Shown: positions 23,744-31,512, numbered from the stretch's first letter. The stretch: DNA of 35,157 bases from Micromonospora inaquosa (GCF_003857055.1 NZ_QGSZ01000210.1:1-35157), one strand, 5' to 3'. Notes: generated by a model not told the origin, from the sequence alone. Made by a program: numbers and translations.

Positions 23744-23962
23744 TCAGTTTCCCAGACCGCCGAGCCCACGCACCCGCGCGCGAATCTCCTCCACCTTGCC
23801 CGCTGCCTGGCCGACCGCGACAGCCGCTGCACCGAGCTGCTGTGAACTGCGGTTCACCATCGCGGCAGCGCTCCGCAGGCGCTCTTCGGCGAGGGCCTGA
23901 TCGGTCAGGCCCTGCCCCGGTTCGTTCGCCTCGCGCGGCATCTGCAGGCTCTCGCCGACCAA
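23744..23962 (-). CDS. Small helical protein upstream of the deaminase
   Basis: A 72-codon frame (TTG 23962, or ATG 23941) encodes an Ala-rich helical segment, LRSAAAMVNRSSQQLGAAAV and AVGQAAGKVEEIRARVRGLG, and ends 71 bp before the deaminase gene. Its frame is open upstream to about 24100 without a start. It may be the N-terminal packing or delivery part of the toxin, now separated by a frame break, or a separate partner protein. The opposite strand is also open here, so coding status is uncertain. Confidence 0.4.
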   Translation of the reverse strand: MVGESLQMPREANEPGQGLTDQALAEERLRSAAAMVNRSSQQLGAAAVAVGQAAGKVEEIRARVRGLGGLGN

Positions 23963-24105
23963 CTGGGTCCCGTCCGGTCCGCTGACGACCCGCTGCTGCT
24001 GCGTAAGACTGACCGCCCGCAGGATGTGGCGATGAGCGCGGAGGCCCGCCAGGCGTTCAACCCCGCCACGCTGAGCTGATGCGTCGTAGCCGGCTCAAAT
24101 CGCAA

Positions 24106-24439
24106 GGCCGTCCGTCCGCATGATGGTGAGGATGTTGGGTCGACGTTCCGGTGCCTCCCGGAATCTTACGTCCGGAGCGGCGCAATGGAGGCACCGCGCT
24201 GCTTTCCAAGCGCAAGCGCCAATGGCGATCATGGCGGTCGTTACACGAACGTTACATTCGCCTGGATCGTGACCGTATGCAATTGAGCTGAACACCGAAT
24301 CAAGTAAAAAGCACTAATTGTCCGATGCTCGGCTGACCTTCTGTGGTGACCCCGATCCATCGATCGACGACGTGGCATCGGCGGGACGGTCGAGGGTCCC
24401 TCCACCTTCTGATCGTCGGCTAGTGTGATCAATCAGGAA
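24106..24439. other. Spacer before secreted protein gene, lower GC
   Basis: No supported gene in this 330-bp stretch. It is visibly more AT-rich than the rest of the window, for example near 24300-24325, and should contain the promoter of the secreted protein gene. I cannot place -35/-10 boxes reliably. Confidence 0.4.
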
Positions 24440-24473
24440 GGCGGCTCGCCGGTTTAGGGCCCGGCGAGCCGCC
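24440..24473 (+). promoter_or_regulatory. Leader hairpin before secreted protein gene
   Basis: ggcggctcgccgg (24440-24452) pairs perfectly with ccggcgagccgcc (24461-24473) across an 8-base loop, 40 bp before the GTG start. It could end upstream transcripts or act as a 5' leader structure that stabilises or controls the mRNA. No T-run follows, which favours the second view. Confidence 0.4.
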
Positions 24474-24513
24474 GCGTTCCCACTTCCTACCCACTCAACT
24501 AGGAGGAACAATC

Positions 24514-25182
24514 GTGGAAACAAAGGCAAGATTACACCGCGCGGCGCGGTTCATCAGCTCTGCCCTCGCGTTTGCTGTGAGTGGCGTGCTGCTTACAGCG
24601 GGTCCGGGGGTTGCTGACCCGAAGCCTAGTGCTGACGTACTGGCCGTTCGAACTCACGTATTCGAGGATGGCTCGACCTTCAGTCTCCGCGCCCTGCCGC
24701 CTGCGGAGATCCGCGCTCGGGGGCTCGTGCCCGCAGGGACAACGCTAAAGGTGGTGGCCCCTCGAATCATCGACGCCACCTCCTCGGTCTCCGCCCAAGG
24801 CAGTGCCGAGCCGGTTCGCCAACCTGCGGGCGAGCGCGAGATGGCAGCGACGGCCTGCTTCCAGGGCGGCTGGGATCAAGGCCTTATAGGCGCTGGCCCG
24901 CTCAAGCTCTATACCCACACGGATGTTACGTGGTGTGCCACCAACACCTGGATCAGCTCTACCTGGACGGGCTGCAACGGTGTCGACGGGGGTTACCCCA
25001 CCTACGAGCATCTTGGGTGCTCACAGAGTCAGGCTTACGGTGTGGGTTGGAGTGCGTGGGACGTCAAGACGACGGGGAACCACTGCTACGCTTGGGTCGG
25101 GTATTGCGCCTCAACGACGACTGTTTGGTCGCAGTACCGCATGAACGGCTATGGCGACGCGGTTCTCACCGGTAGGAGCTAG
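24514..25182 (+). CDS. Secreted Cys/Trp-rich protein of unknown function
   Basis: The 222-residue product starts at GTG 24514, 7 bases after AGGAGG. It has a clear Sec signal peptide: ARLHRAARF, then hydrophobic ISSALAFAVSGVLLTAGPGV, with likely cleavage after GVA near residue 35. A middle region of mixed composition follows. The C-terminal half (from about 113) has six Cys (ACFQGGW, VTWCATN, TGCNG, LGCSQ, NHCYAW, GYCAST) and many Trp/Tyr, suggesting a small disulfide-bonded extracellular domain. No family is recognised. It is followed by a small membrane protein and a terminator, and its base composition is less GC-rich than its neighbours, a sign of transfer. Confidence 0.75.
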   Translation: METKARLHRAARFISSALAFAVSGVLLTAGPGVADPKPSADVLAVRTHVFEDGSTFSLRALPPAEIRARGLVPAGTTLKVVAPRIIDATSSVSAQGSAEPVRQPAGEREMAATACFQGGWDQGLIGAGPLKLYTHTDVTWCATNTWISSTWTGCNGVDGGYPTYEHLGCSQSQAYGVGWSAWDVKTTGNHCYAWVGYCASTTTVWSQYRMNGYGDAVLTGRS

Positions 25183-25210
25183 CTACTCGCTTACGAGCGT
25201 GGAGGGCAGT

Positions 25211-25390
25211 ATGAGTTCTGCAACCGACCGAGGACGATTGAGTACGACCCGGAAGGTTCTCATCTTCGCACTCATCCTCGTGGCGGTGGTAACAGTAATC
25301 GGCGTCATCGTTGGGGTTACCCGGGGGGATGGGGTTGAGCCGAATTTCGGCCCCGACGAGGCGAGCCCCGCGCCGACCAGCAGCAGTTAG
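25211..25390 (+). CDS. 59-residue single-pass membrane protein
   Basis: ATG 25211 follows GGAGGG at good spacing. The protein has a polar, basic N-terminus (SSATDRGRLSTTRK), one membrane helix (VLIFALILVAVVTVIGVIVG), and a short Pro/Ser-rich outer tail. It begins 28 bp after the secreted protein gene and shares its terminator, so the two form a small operon. It could anchor, export or regulate the secreted protein; no family is recognised. Confidence 0.65.
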   Translation: MSSATDRGRLSTTRKVLIFALILVAVVTVIGVIVGVTRGDGVEPNFGPDEASPAPTSSS

Positions 25391-25400
25391 TGGCAGATGT

Positions 25401-25445
25401 GCCTGGGGCGGTCGTCGTAGCACGATCGTCCCAGGCGCATCGTGA
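25401..25445 (+). terminator. Intrinsic terminator
   Basis: Arms gcctggggcggtcgt and acgatcgtcccaggc (25401-25415 / 25422-25436) pair over 15 positions with two G-U pairs and a 6-base loop, starting 10 bp after the stop of the small membrane protein gene. Its T-poor tail is extended by gcttttg a little later. It closes the secreted/membrane protein operon. Confidence 0.6.
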
Positions 25446-25501
25446 TGCTTTTGGGTTCGTAAGCGCAACGGCCTTCGTATCCAAGGTAGGAACAAGCCTA
25501 A

Positions 25502-26439
25502 GAGCGCGTTTGGTTTGTGGGTTGGTCGGGTGTGTCGCACAGTGGGTCCGATCGATGAGCGCGACTTGGTCGATGGGCAGGTATGGATCGAGTGCGGCGG
25601 TACCCGTCTGATCTGACCGACGCCGAGTGGGAAATCATCGAGCCGATGCTGCCGTCCCCGCGGTGGATGGGCAGACCAGAAAAGCATCCCCGCCGGGCCG
25701 TCATCGACGCCATCTTGTACGTGGTACGCACCGGATGCGCGTGGCGGTACCTGCCGGTGGACTTCCCGCCGTGGCAGACCGTGTACGCGCACTTCACGCG
25801 GCTGAACCGGCGGGGCGTGACCGAGCGGATCCTGACCGAACTCCGCGAGCAGATCCGGGTGGCTCACGGCCGTGACCCGGAGCCGACGGCGGGAATCATC
25901 GACTCGCCGAGCGTCAAAGGCGCGGACACCGTGCCCCGTGAGTCCCGCGGCTACGACGCCGGGAAGAAGATCAACGGTCGGAAACGGTTCATCGTCACCG
26001 ACACCCTCGGCCTGCTGGTCACCGTCTGGGTCCTGGCCGCGTCCTGGCAAGACCGCGACGGCGCCAAAGGCGCTTTGCTCGCCACCTACGCGGCCACCCC
26101 GATCCGGCACGTCTTCGCCGACACCGGCTTCGCCGGGCGCCTCGTCGACTGGGCCCGCGACCTGCTGCGCACCACCGTCGAGATCGTCCGCAAACCCGCC
26201 GACCAGAAAGGGTTCGTCGCGCAACCGCGCCGCTGGGTCGTGGAGCGGACCCTGGCCTGGATCACCGCCCACCGCCGCCTGGCCCGCGACTACGAAACCC
26301 ACCCCGCCACCTCGGAGGCCATGATCCGATGGGCCGCCCTCAGCGGCATGCTCCGCCGCCTCACCCGAGGCGAACCCGCCACCCGCCAACAACGCCTCAC
26401 CTTCAACACACCCGACTGACAGCAATGTGAAACGCGCTC
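25502..26439 (+). mobile_element. IS5-family element nested at an IS701 edge
   Basis: Inverted ends gagcgcgttt (25502-25511) and its complement (26430-26439) are flanked by TAA on both sides (25499-25501 and 26440-26442), a 3-bp TNA duplication typical of an IS5 subgroup. The right TAA is also part of the CTAA duplication of the IS701 element next to it, so this copy landed exactly in that junction. Confidence 0.85.
25583..26419 (+). CDS. IS5-family transposase
   Basis: The 278-residue transposase has the DUF4096-type N-terminus (YPSDLTDAEWEIIEPMLP, RRAVIDAILYVVRTGCAWRY) that binds the IS ends. A DDE core follows: TAGIIDSPSVKGAD (Asp), HVFADTGFAGRLV (Asp) and WVVERTLAWITAHRRLARDY (Glu). Length is normal and the frame unbroken, so it may be active. 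The start ATG at 25583 agrees with the usual MxRxYPSDLTDAEW beginning. It fills its element end to end. Confidence 0.93.
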   Translation: MDRVRRYPSDLTDAEWEIIEPMLPSPRWMGRPEKHPRRAVIDAILYVVRTGCAWRYLPVDFPPWQTVYAHFTRLNRRGVTERILTELREQIRVAHGRDPEPTAGIIDSPSVKGADTVPRESRGYDAGKKINGRKRFIVTDTLGLLVTVWVLAASWQDRDGAKGALLATYAATPIRHVFADTGFAGRLVDWARDLLRTTVEIVRKPADQKGFVAQPRRWVVERTLAWITAHRRLARDYETHPATSEAMIRWAALSGMLRRLTRGEPATRQQRLTFNTPD

Positions 26440-26442
26440 TAA

Positions 26443-27808
26443 TACTGCAACGGCAGTTGGTCAGGGGTAGCCGTGTCGTCGGTAGTGGCAGGTCCGGGCT
26501 TGGTGTTGGCGTCGTCGGCGCCATCGTGACCAGGCCCAGACGTGCTCGGGTGGGTGGGTTGATCGCACTATGAGTGCGGTGAGCAGTCTTCGGATCTCCG
26601 GTACGGTGTAGCCGATCATCATGTCGTCGCCAGGGCTGGATCCCCTTTTGCGGTAAGGGATCGGGCCACGGACAGCCAGGCGTGAGCGGCCATGGACAGG
26701 GTGATGTGGGCGTACCAGGCTCGCCAGTCGCGGACCTGGTATTCGTCGAGGCCGGCTTCGTTCTTGGCTTGCTGGAAACACTCCTCGATCGCCCAACGGG
26801 CCCCCGCGATGCGGGCCAGGTCGAGCAGTCGAGTGCGGCGGGGTCCGTAGCAGACGTAGTAGGCGATCTCTCCGGTCGTCATGCTGCGCCGGGCCAGGAG
26901 CCAGTGCCCCCGGCCGGGCTGCCAGCAGATCCGCACCGGCACCCGCGCCCACCAGTACTCGCGCGGGCCGTGGGCGCCGGCACCGGCGGACAGCCGGCAC
27001 CACGCACGAGCCGGCAGAGCGGCGATCAGCTTGTCTGCTCGGCAGGTGCCCATCGTGGTGGTGATCATGTCGTCGTTGCGGCGGGTCGCGACCACATAAC
27101 CCACATCCCGTTGTTCCAACCAGACCCGCAGGGCTTTCGACTGCCCGTAGGCCTCATCCATCGTCACCCACCCCACCGGCACCCCGGCATCCAACGCCCG
27201 GCCCAGCATCTCCCGGGCCATCTGCACCTTTGTGGCGAACTCGACGCCGTCCGGGATCCCCGCGGCCCGACACCGGTCCCGGTCATCGGTCCACGACGCC
27301 GGAAGGTAGAGCTGCCGGTCGATAAGCGCGTGGCCCTTCGCTGAGCGGTAGGCCAGGAACGTTGCGACCTGGCAGTTCTCCGTCCGCCCGGCGGTGCCGG
27401 AATACTGACGTTGCACTCCGGCCGACCGGGTGCCCTTCTTCAGGAACCCGGTGTCGTCGACGATCAGGACTCCGGCCGGGTCGCCGAGGTGCTCGATCAC
27501 GTAGTCCCGCACGTCGTCGCGGACCGCGTCGACGTCCCAGTCCGCCCACCGCAACAACCTTTGCATCCCGTCCGGCGACACGTCCCCTGCCTGCTCAGCC
27601 AAGGTCCAGCCGTTCTTACGACCCAGACCAGAGACCAGCCCACACAGGTACTGACGGACCCGCAGCCGCGGCTCCGACCGCCGAAACCGAGGCCCGATCC
27701 GGGCATGCAGCCGGTCCAACTCGCCATGCCAACGATCAACATCAACGTCCGTCACAGTCGGACCAACGAACGCGAGTCGAACTCGATTCGCCTACTGCCG
27801 TTGCAGTA
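26443..27808 (-). mobile_element. IS701-family element with CTAA duplication
   Basis: Perfect 15-bp inverted ends, tactgcaacggcagt at 26443-26457 and its complement at 27794-27808. CTAA flanks both sides (26439-26442 and 27809-27812), fitting the YTAR target of this family. The left CTAA is shared with the IS5 copy inserted later. The element is 1.37 kb and holds one transposase. Confidence 0.87.
26464..27755 (-). CDS. IS701-family transposase, C-terminus in a shifted frame
   Basis: The main frame (27755 to 26619, 378 residues) has PAGVLIVDDTGFLKKGTRSA (Asp), GWVTMDEAYGQSKALRVWL (Asp) and GARWAIEECFQQAKNEAGLD (Glu), the DDE core of IS701 elements. It stops after TAKGDPALATT. The expected last part, GYTVPEIRRLLTALIV followed by PEHVWAWSRWRRRRQHQART, is intact in the -1 frame down to about 26464. 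The change lies near an A4G4 run (about 26643-26650). Either one base was lost or ribosomes shift at that run; the catalytic core is complete in both cases. Confidence 0.85.
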
Positions 27809-27835
27809 CTAAGGGGCTGCCGAGGGCCTGTCTCG

Positions 27836-29205
27836 CTAACGGTGTTTCCGGCGATCTTGGTTAGTAGGTTTCAGCGGCCGGGAAGCGGTCGCTGAAGGTG
27901 ATGGCGAAGGCGTTCAGGGCGGGTTTCCAGCGCATCGTCCATCGGGTTCGGCCTGCTCCGGTGGGGTCCAGGGATCGGGTCACCAGGTACAGACACTTCA
28001 ACGCGGCCTGCTCGTTGGGGAAGTGGCCGCGGGCCTTCACGGCCCGCCGGTAGCGGGCGTTGAGCGACTCGATCGCGTTGGTGGAGCAGATGACTTTGCG
28101 GATCTCCAGGTCGTAGTCGAGGAACGGGATGAACTCCGACCAGGCGTTGTCCCACAAGCGGATCACCGCCGGATACCGTCCGCCCCACTTGTCGGCCAGG
28201 TCCTCGAACGCGGCTCGGGCCGCCACCGCGTTCACGGCGGTGTAGATCGGCTTGATGTCGCGTTTCAACTCGTCCCAATACCGGCGGGACGTCAGCCGGA
28301 ACGTGTTGCGGATCAGATGGATGATGCAGGTCTGCACGACGGTCTGGGGCCACACGTTGGTGACGACCTCCGGCAGGCCTTTCAGTCCGTCGCAGACGAG
28401 GAAAAACACGTCCTTCACACCCCTGTTACGCAGGTCGGTCAGCACGCTCATCCAGAACTTCGCGCCCTCACCACCGGTGCCGGCCCACAGACCGAGGATG
28501 TCCTTGTCCCCGTGGAGGGTGACCCCGATCGCGGCGTAGAACGGCCGGTTCGCGACCTGCCCATCCCGAACTTTGACCACGATCGCGTCGATGAACACCG
28601 CCGCATAAACCTCATCGAGAGGGCGGTGGGACCAGTCGGTCATCTCCTCGATCACCTTGTCGGTGATCCGCGAGATCGTCTCCTTACTGACCGACGCCCC
28701 ATAGATCTCGGCGAAGTGCGCCCTGATCTCCCCGGTGGTGAGGCCTTTGGCATACAGCGACAACACCACCTCGTCGACACCTGAGAGACGACGTTGCCGC
28801 TTGCGCACGATCTGCGGCGCGAACGTGCCGGCCCGGTCCCGAGGCACGTCGATCTGCACCTGCCCCGATGCGTCGGTCAGCACCGTCTTCGACCGGCTGC
28901 CGTTGCGGACGTTGCCCGAGCCGGCGCCGTCGGGTTCGTGTTTGGCATAGCCGAGGTGTTCGGTCATCTCCTCGTTCAACGCGGTCTCCAAGACCGTCTT
29001 TGTCAACTGCTTGAGCAGCCCGTCCGGGCCCGTCAGCGACAGGCCCTGTTCCTTCGCGGCCCGCACCAGCTCCGCGGCGGCTTTAGCCTCCGCCGACGGC
29101 TCGGGCCGCTTCTTACGTCCGGTCTGGTCGTTCAGTGTCGCGGTCATCACGGCACCCTCCTCACCAGGCACAACGCCCGGCAGGTCAGGCCGGAAACACC
29201 GTTAG
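27836..29205 (-). mobile_element. IS256-family element
   Basis: Perfect 17-bp inverted ends, ctaacggtgtttccggc at 27836-27852 and its complement at 29189-29205, bound a 1.37-kb element with one intact transposase gene. The 8-9 bp flanks on the two sides do not match, so the target duplication usual for IS256 is missing, which suggests a deletion or recombination at this copy. Only 27 bp separate it from the IS701 end. Confidence 0.85.
27861..29147 (-). CDS. IS256-family (mutator-type) transposase
   Basis: The 428-residue protein has the family's N-terminus (LLKQLTKTVLETALNEEMTE HLGY) and the DDE core. AAVFIDAIVVKVRDGQVANR carries the first Asp, FFLVCDGLKGLPEVV the second, and VICSTNAIESLNARYRRAVK the Glu. 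QTCIIHLIRNTFRL is typical of the insertion region. The start ATG at 29147 (after GAGGAGGG) is preferred over an upstream in-frame start at 29171. The frame is intact, so the element could be active and a source of transposase. Confidence 0.94.
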   Translation of the reverse strand: MTATLNDQTGRKKRPEPSAEAKAAAELVRAAKEQGLSLTGPDGLLKQLTKTVLETALNEEMTEHLGYAKHEPDGAGSGNVRNGSRSKTVLTDASGQVQIDVPRDRAGTFAPQIVRKRQRRLSGVDEVVLSLYAKGLTTGEIRAHFAEIYGASVSKETISRITDKVIEEMTDWSHRPLDEVYAAVFIDAIVVKVRDGQVANRPFYAAIGVTLHGDKDILGLWAGTGGEGAKFWMSVLTDLRNRGVKDVFFLVCDGLKGLPEVVTNVWPQTVVQTCIIHLIRNTFRLTSRRYWDELKRDIKPIYTAVNAVAARAAFEDLADKWGGRYPAVIRLWDNAWSEFIPFLDYDLEIRKVICSTNAIESLNARYRRAVKARGHFPNEQAALKCLYLVTRSLDPTGAGRTRWTMRWKPALNAFAITFSDRFPAAETY

Positions 29206-29536
29206 ATCCACAGACCCGCTGCCGAAGATTAACTCGCCTATTGGGTTCCGAAGGTGGTGTTGATCGGGCTTCGACGCGGTCGCGAAGGGTTGCGAGTGCG
29301 GCGGGCGGCTGGGTGGCAGGCGGGATAGTGGTGTCGTGTTGCTGGAGAAGCCGGGTGATTCTGGCCAGGACGCGGTGCATTGCGGCGTGGCTCAAGCGGT
29401 GGGGCTCCAGCTTGATGCCTGTACGTTCATTTCGGTCAGTCGATAACTGAGCCAGCTGGCTGGCAAGCTTGGACGCTACGCGTCCCAACTTCGATTCATG
29501 CTCACGCCCGGTGATGAGCGCGCGAGGTTGAGTCAA
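29206..29536 (-). pseudogene. Unknown gene cut by IS256
   Basis: From TTG 29536 about 110 codons read MTQPRALITGREHESKLGRV and a helical LAQLSTDRNERTGIKLEPHR ... MHRVLARITRLLQQHDTTI stretch, then the frame enters the IS256 end and stops. The natural C-terminus is lost or replaced. No family is recognised; the helical character with His/Arg-rich segments may indicate a DNA-related function but this is speculation. The TTG start is weakly supported. Confidence 0.4.
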
Positions 29537-29639
29537 ACCTGACCGTGCCGTAATCTAGCAGCATGTGCACCCCTAATGGAGCACAGATGATACGTACAAG
29601 AGTTCGAATCCCCTCGGACACATCATTACCACATACTGA

Positions 29640-31040
29640 TCATGATCCGCGCAGGTTGACCTGCGCGGATCTTTCTGTGGTTGGTGTGCAGTGCTCCTGG
29701 TCGCAGACGATGGTGATCTTCCTCTTGTGCAGGTGTGCGACCAGGTCATGTGGAGTCTGGATCCCGCTGGGGAGGCGGGGATGGTCGGCGAGTCTTGTGA
29801 TGATGTGGTCTTCCCTGAGGTAGAGGATCCTGCGCCGGTGATTAGTGGGCTGTTGGGTGCTGGTGTGGCCATGGCGGCATCGATAGCCGGGGCGTCGGTT
29901 GATCCAGTGAGATTCCAATCTTCGCCCGCACGGTCCGCAGCGCAGTAGGCCGGTGAACAGGTAGTGGCGGGTGGTGCCGTCGTGGGCGCTCCGGTGGGAG
30001 CGGACAGCCTGGACGGCGACGAAGTCCTGCTCACTGACCAGCGCGGTGTGGGCCTGTTGCTTGGAGACCACCCAGTCCATGGTCGGGTTCCGTCGGATCG
30101 GTTCTCGCTCCGAGCGGCTAGCGTCGGCGTCGTTGTGCGCGGGTTGCCGGTTCCAGACCTGCCGACCCGTGTAGCGGGGGTTGGCGAGTATGGCCGCGAC
30201 CGTTCGTAGGGTCCACCGGTCGCCACTGCGGTGTGGATTGCGGTCGGGATCGACGCCAGACGGGCACGGTATGCCGGCGTCGATGAGTGCGCGCGCCAGG
30301 CTGGCGAGACTCTGGCCATCCAGGCGTTGGGCGAACATCCACCGCACGTGTCCGGCCGTGGCCGGATCCGGTTCGAGGCGTTGAAGCCGGCGACCCCATC
30401 GCGCTTGGGCGGCGTTTGGGTGAGGGCCGGCGTCCGCGAGTCGATAGCCGTAGGGCGGCCGGCCCCCGAGATACCGTCCCTGCTCCCGCGCTTGGGCCCG
30501 CATTGCCGTGACAACCCGGAACCGGGCGCGCTGAACCTCGCGTTTCGACTGGGTGCCCAGCATCATGATCAGCGCCTGGTGGGTCGGGTTGTGGTGATCG
30601 ACAGGCCCGTCCGTCTCGGGCAGCCATAGCTGCACAGCGTGCTGTTCGAGCACGGGCGCCAGGTGCTGCAGCTGATTGGCGGAGAACGCCCGCTCGTACT
30701 CGCCGACCACGATCGCGTCGAACCCGCGATCGGGGTCGTCGAGCGCGGCCAGCAGCGCGGTGGCCTTCGGGCGCTGCCGCCAATTGCGGCGTCGAGAGCA
30801 GCCGACATCGAAGTATTCGGCGACGATCACCCCGTGAGCGGCGACGAGTTCAGTGGCGCAGTCCCGTTGCCAGTGCCGGGAGGTCACACGGTCCTGGTGC
30901 TCGACCGTCGACATCCGACCGTAGAACGCAAACCGCAGACCACGCCGCCGTTGGGTAGGCAGTTGCGGGTCGGCCTGCGGCTGCCCGTTGAGCCATCGAG
31001 TCAGGGGATCCTTGAGATCGTCACGCTGGTTGTCCGACAC
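29640..31040 (-). CDS. Large serine recombinase, copy 2
   Basis: A 466-residue homologue of copy 1 with about 34 differences over the last 430 residues by eye (roughly 92% identity), spread evenly. The catalytic GRMST serine, YERAFSANQLQHLAPVLEQH, SKREVQRARFR, recombinase domain and zinc ribbon (CGPCGRR...YRCRHGH) are all present, so both copies should be active in principle. The GTG start (VSDNQ) is conserved; a TTG at 31082 is the only longer option. Unlike copy 1 there is no transposase fusion at its N-terminus. The hairpin in the 3' codons is retained at 29645-29670. Confidence 0.9.
   Translation of the reverse strand: MSDNQRDDLKDPLTRWLNGQPQADPQLPTQRRRGLRFAFYGRMSTVEHQDRVTSRHWQRDCATELVAAHGVIVAEYFDVGCSRRRNWRQRPKATALLAALDDPDRGFDAIVVGEYERAFSANQLQHLAPVLEQHAVQLWLPETDGPVDHHNPTHQALIMMLGTQSKREVQRARFRVVTAMRAQAREQGRYLGGRPPYGYRLADAGPHPNAAQARWGRRLQRLEPDPATAGHVRWMFAQRLDGQSLASLARALIDAGIPCPSGVDPDRNPHRSGDRWTLRTVAAILANPRYTGRQVWNRQPAHNDADASRSEREPIRRNPTMDWVVSKQQAHTALVSEQDFVAVQAVRSHRSAHDGTTRHYLFTGLLRCGPCGRRLESHWINRRPGYRCRHGHTSTQQPTNHRRRILYLREDHIITRLADHPRLPSGIQTPHDLVAHLHKRKITIVCDQEHCTPTTERSAQVNLRGS
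29645..29676 (+). terminator. Plus-strand terminator inside recombinase 3' end (copy 2)
   Basis: Same 11-bp stem as in copy 1 (atccgcgcagg / cctgcgcggat, loop ttga), followed by ctttctg, a slightly weaker T-run. The loop has changed while the stem is unchanged, which hints at a conserved function. Confidence 0.5.
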
Positions 31041-31101
31041 GCCGATATTTCTACGAAGGATCTTCGCAGTCGAGTCGGACAAGCAGTCCGCTGGCGCTGG
31101 T

Positions 31102-31284
31102 CAAGGACTGTCGGTCCGGAGTTGGTGGCAGCCGGCTTGTGCACTGTGTTGGCATACCGAGCATCCGCTCGACCGCCGGGGACAATGCGTGATGCCCGGT
31201 TAGCGTCTTATCCGCGCACGTCAGCCGGCGGTGCGCGAGCTCTCCGAACATCTGGCCGAGGTGGTACCTGGCTTTGTTGAGATT
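31102..31284. other. Spacer right of recombinase cassette 2
   Basis: No supported gene. A minus-strand open frame (MFGELAHRRLTCADKTLTGH...) continues from the IS481-like leader remnant and probably represents scrambled transposase DNA. Its origin is not recognised. Confidence 0.3.
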
Positions 31285-31500
31285 CAGCGTCGCAGCGACT
31301 GATCAGTCCTCATCCACGATCAGGCGCGCCAGGCGCAGACGTGCGCGAGGAGTCAAAGCAGCATTAGCGTGGGACATGAAGGCCTCCTGGTTGGCGGAGC
31401 GGTTCCTCGACAGCTCCACTCCACAACCGGAGGCCTTCACCTACCTACGACATCAAAGCGTGTCGTCACACAACCTCAACCGGCCTCCCCGGACAGCACA
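31285..31500 (-). pseudogene. IS481-family transposase 5' remnant
   Basis: On the minus strand ATG 31376 opens MSHANAALTPRARLRLARLI and VDED, then a stop. This is the standard beginning of IS481-family transposases (MSHANAxLTPxGR). Before it lies a hairpin with arms near 31377-31393 and 31427-31441 (gaaggcctcctggttg / caaccggaggccttc, one base unpaired), typical of the leader of this group. Only the leader and about 24 codons survive. Confidence 0.6.
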
Positions 31501-31512
31501 CCTAGCCCGTGC

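Larger units (their letters stand above)
29611..31101 (-). mobile_element. Serine-recombinase cassette, copy 2
   Basis: Direct repeat of the cassette at 20921-22405, in the same orientation, with the same sharp ends (ccctcggacacatc... and ...gctggcgctggt) and 6 bp longer. Its left flank (agttcgaatc) looks like a tRNA T-arm, but no tRNA could be folded upstream. Together the two copies bracket about 7.2 kb. Confidence 0.8.

Noticed and set aside
23846..24080. Plus-strand open frame opposite the helical ORF (…LPRFVRLARHLQALADQLGP…)
   Set aside because: No start or ribosome site and no recognised family; could be a gene tail, but it overlaps a minus-strand candidate and cannot be decided by eye.
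29560..29625. Possible tRNA (agttcgaatcccct looks like a T-arm) at the left end of recombinase cassette 2
   Set aside because: The T-stem does not pair, and no D-arm, anticodon arm or acceptor stem could be placed upstream.
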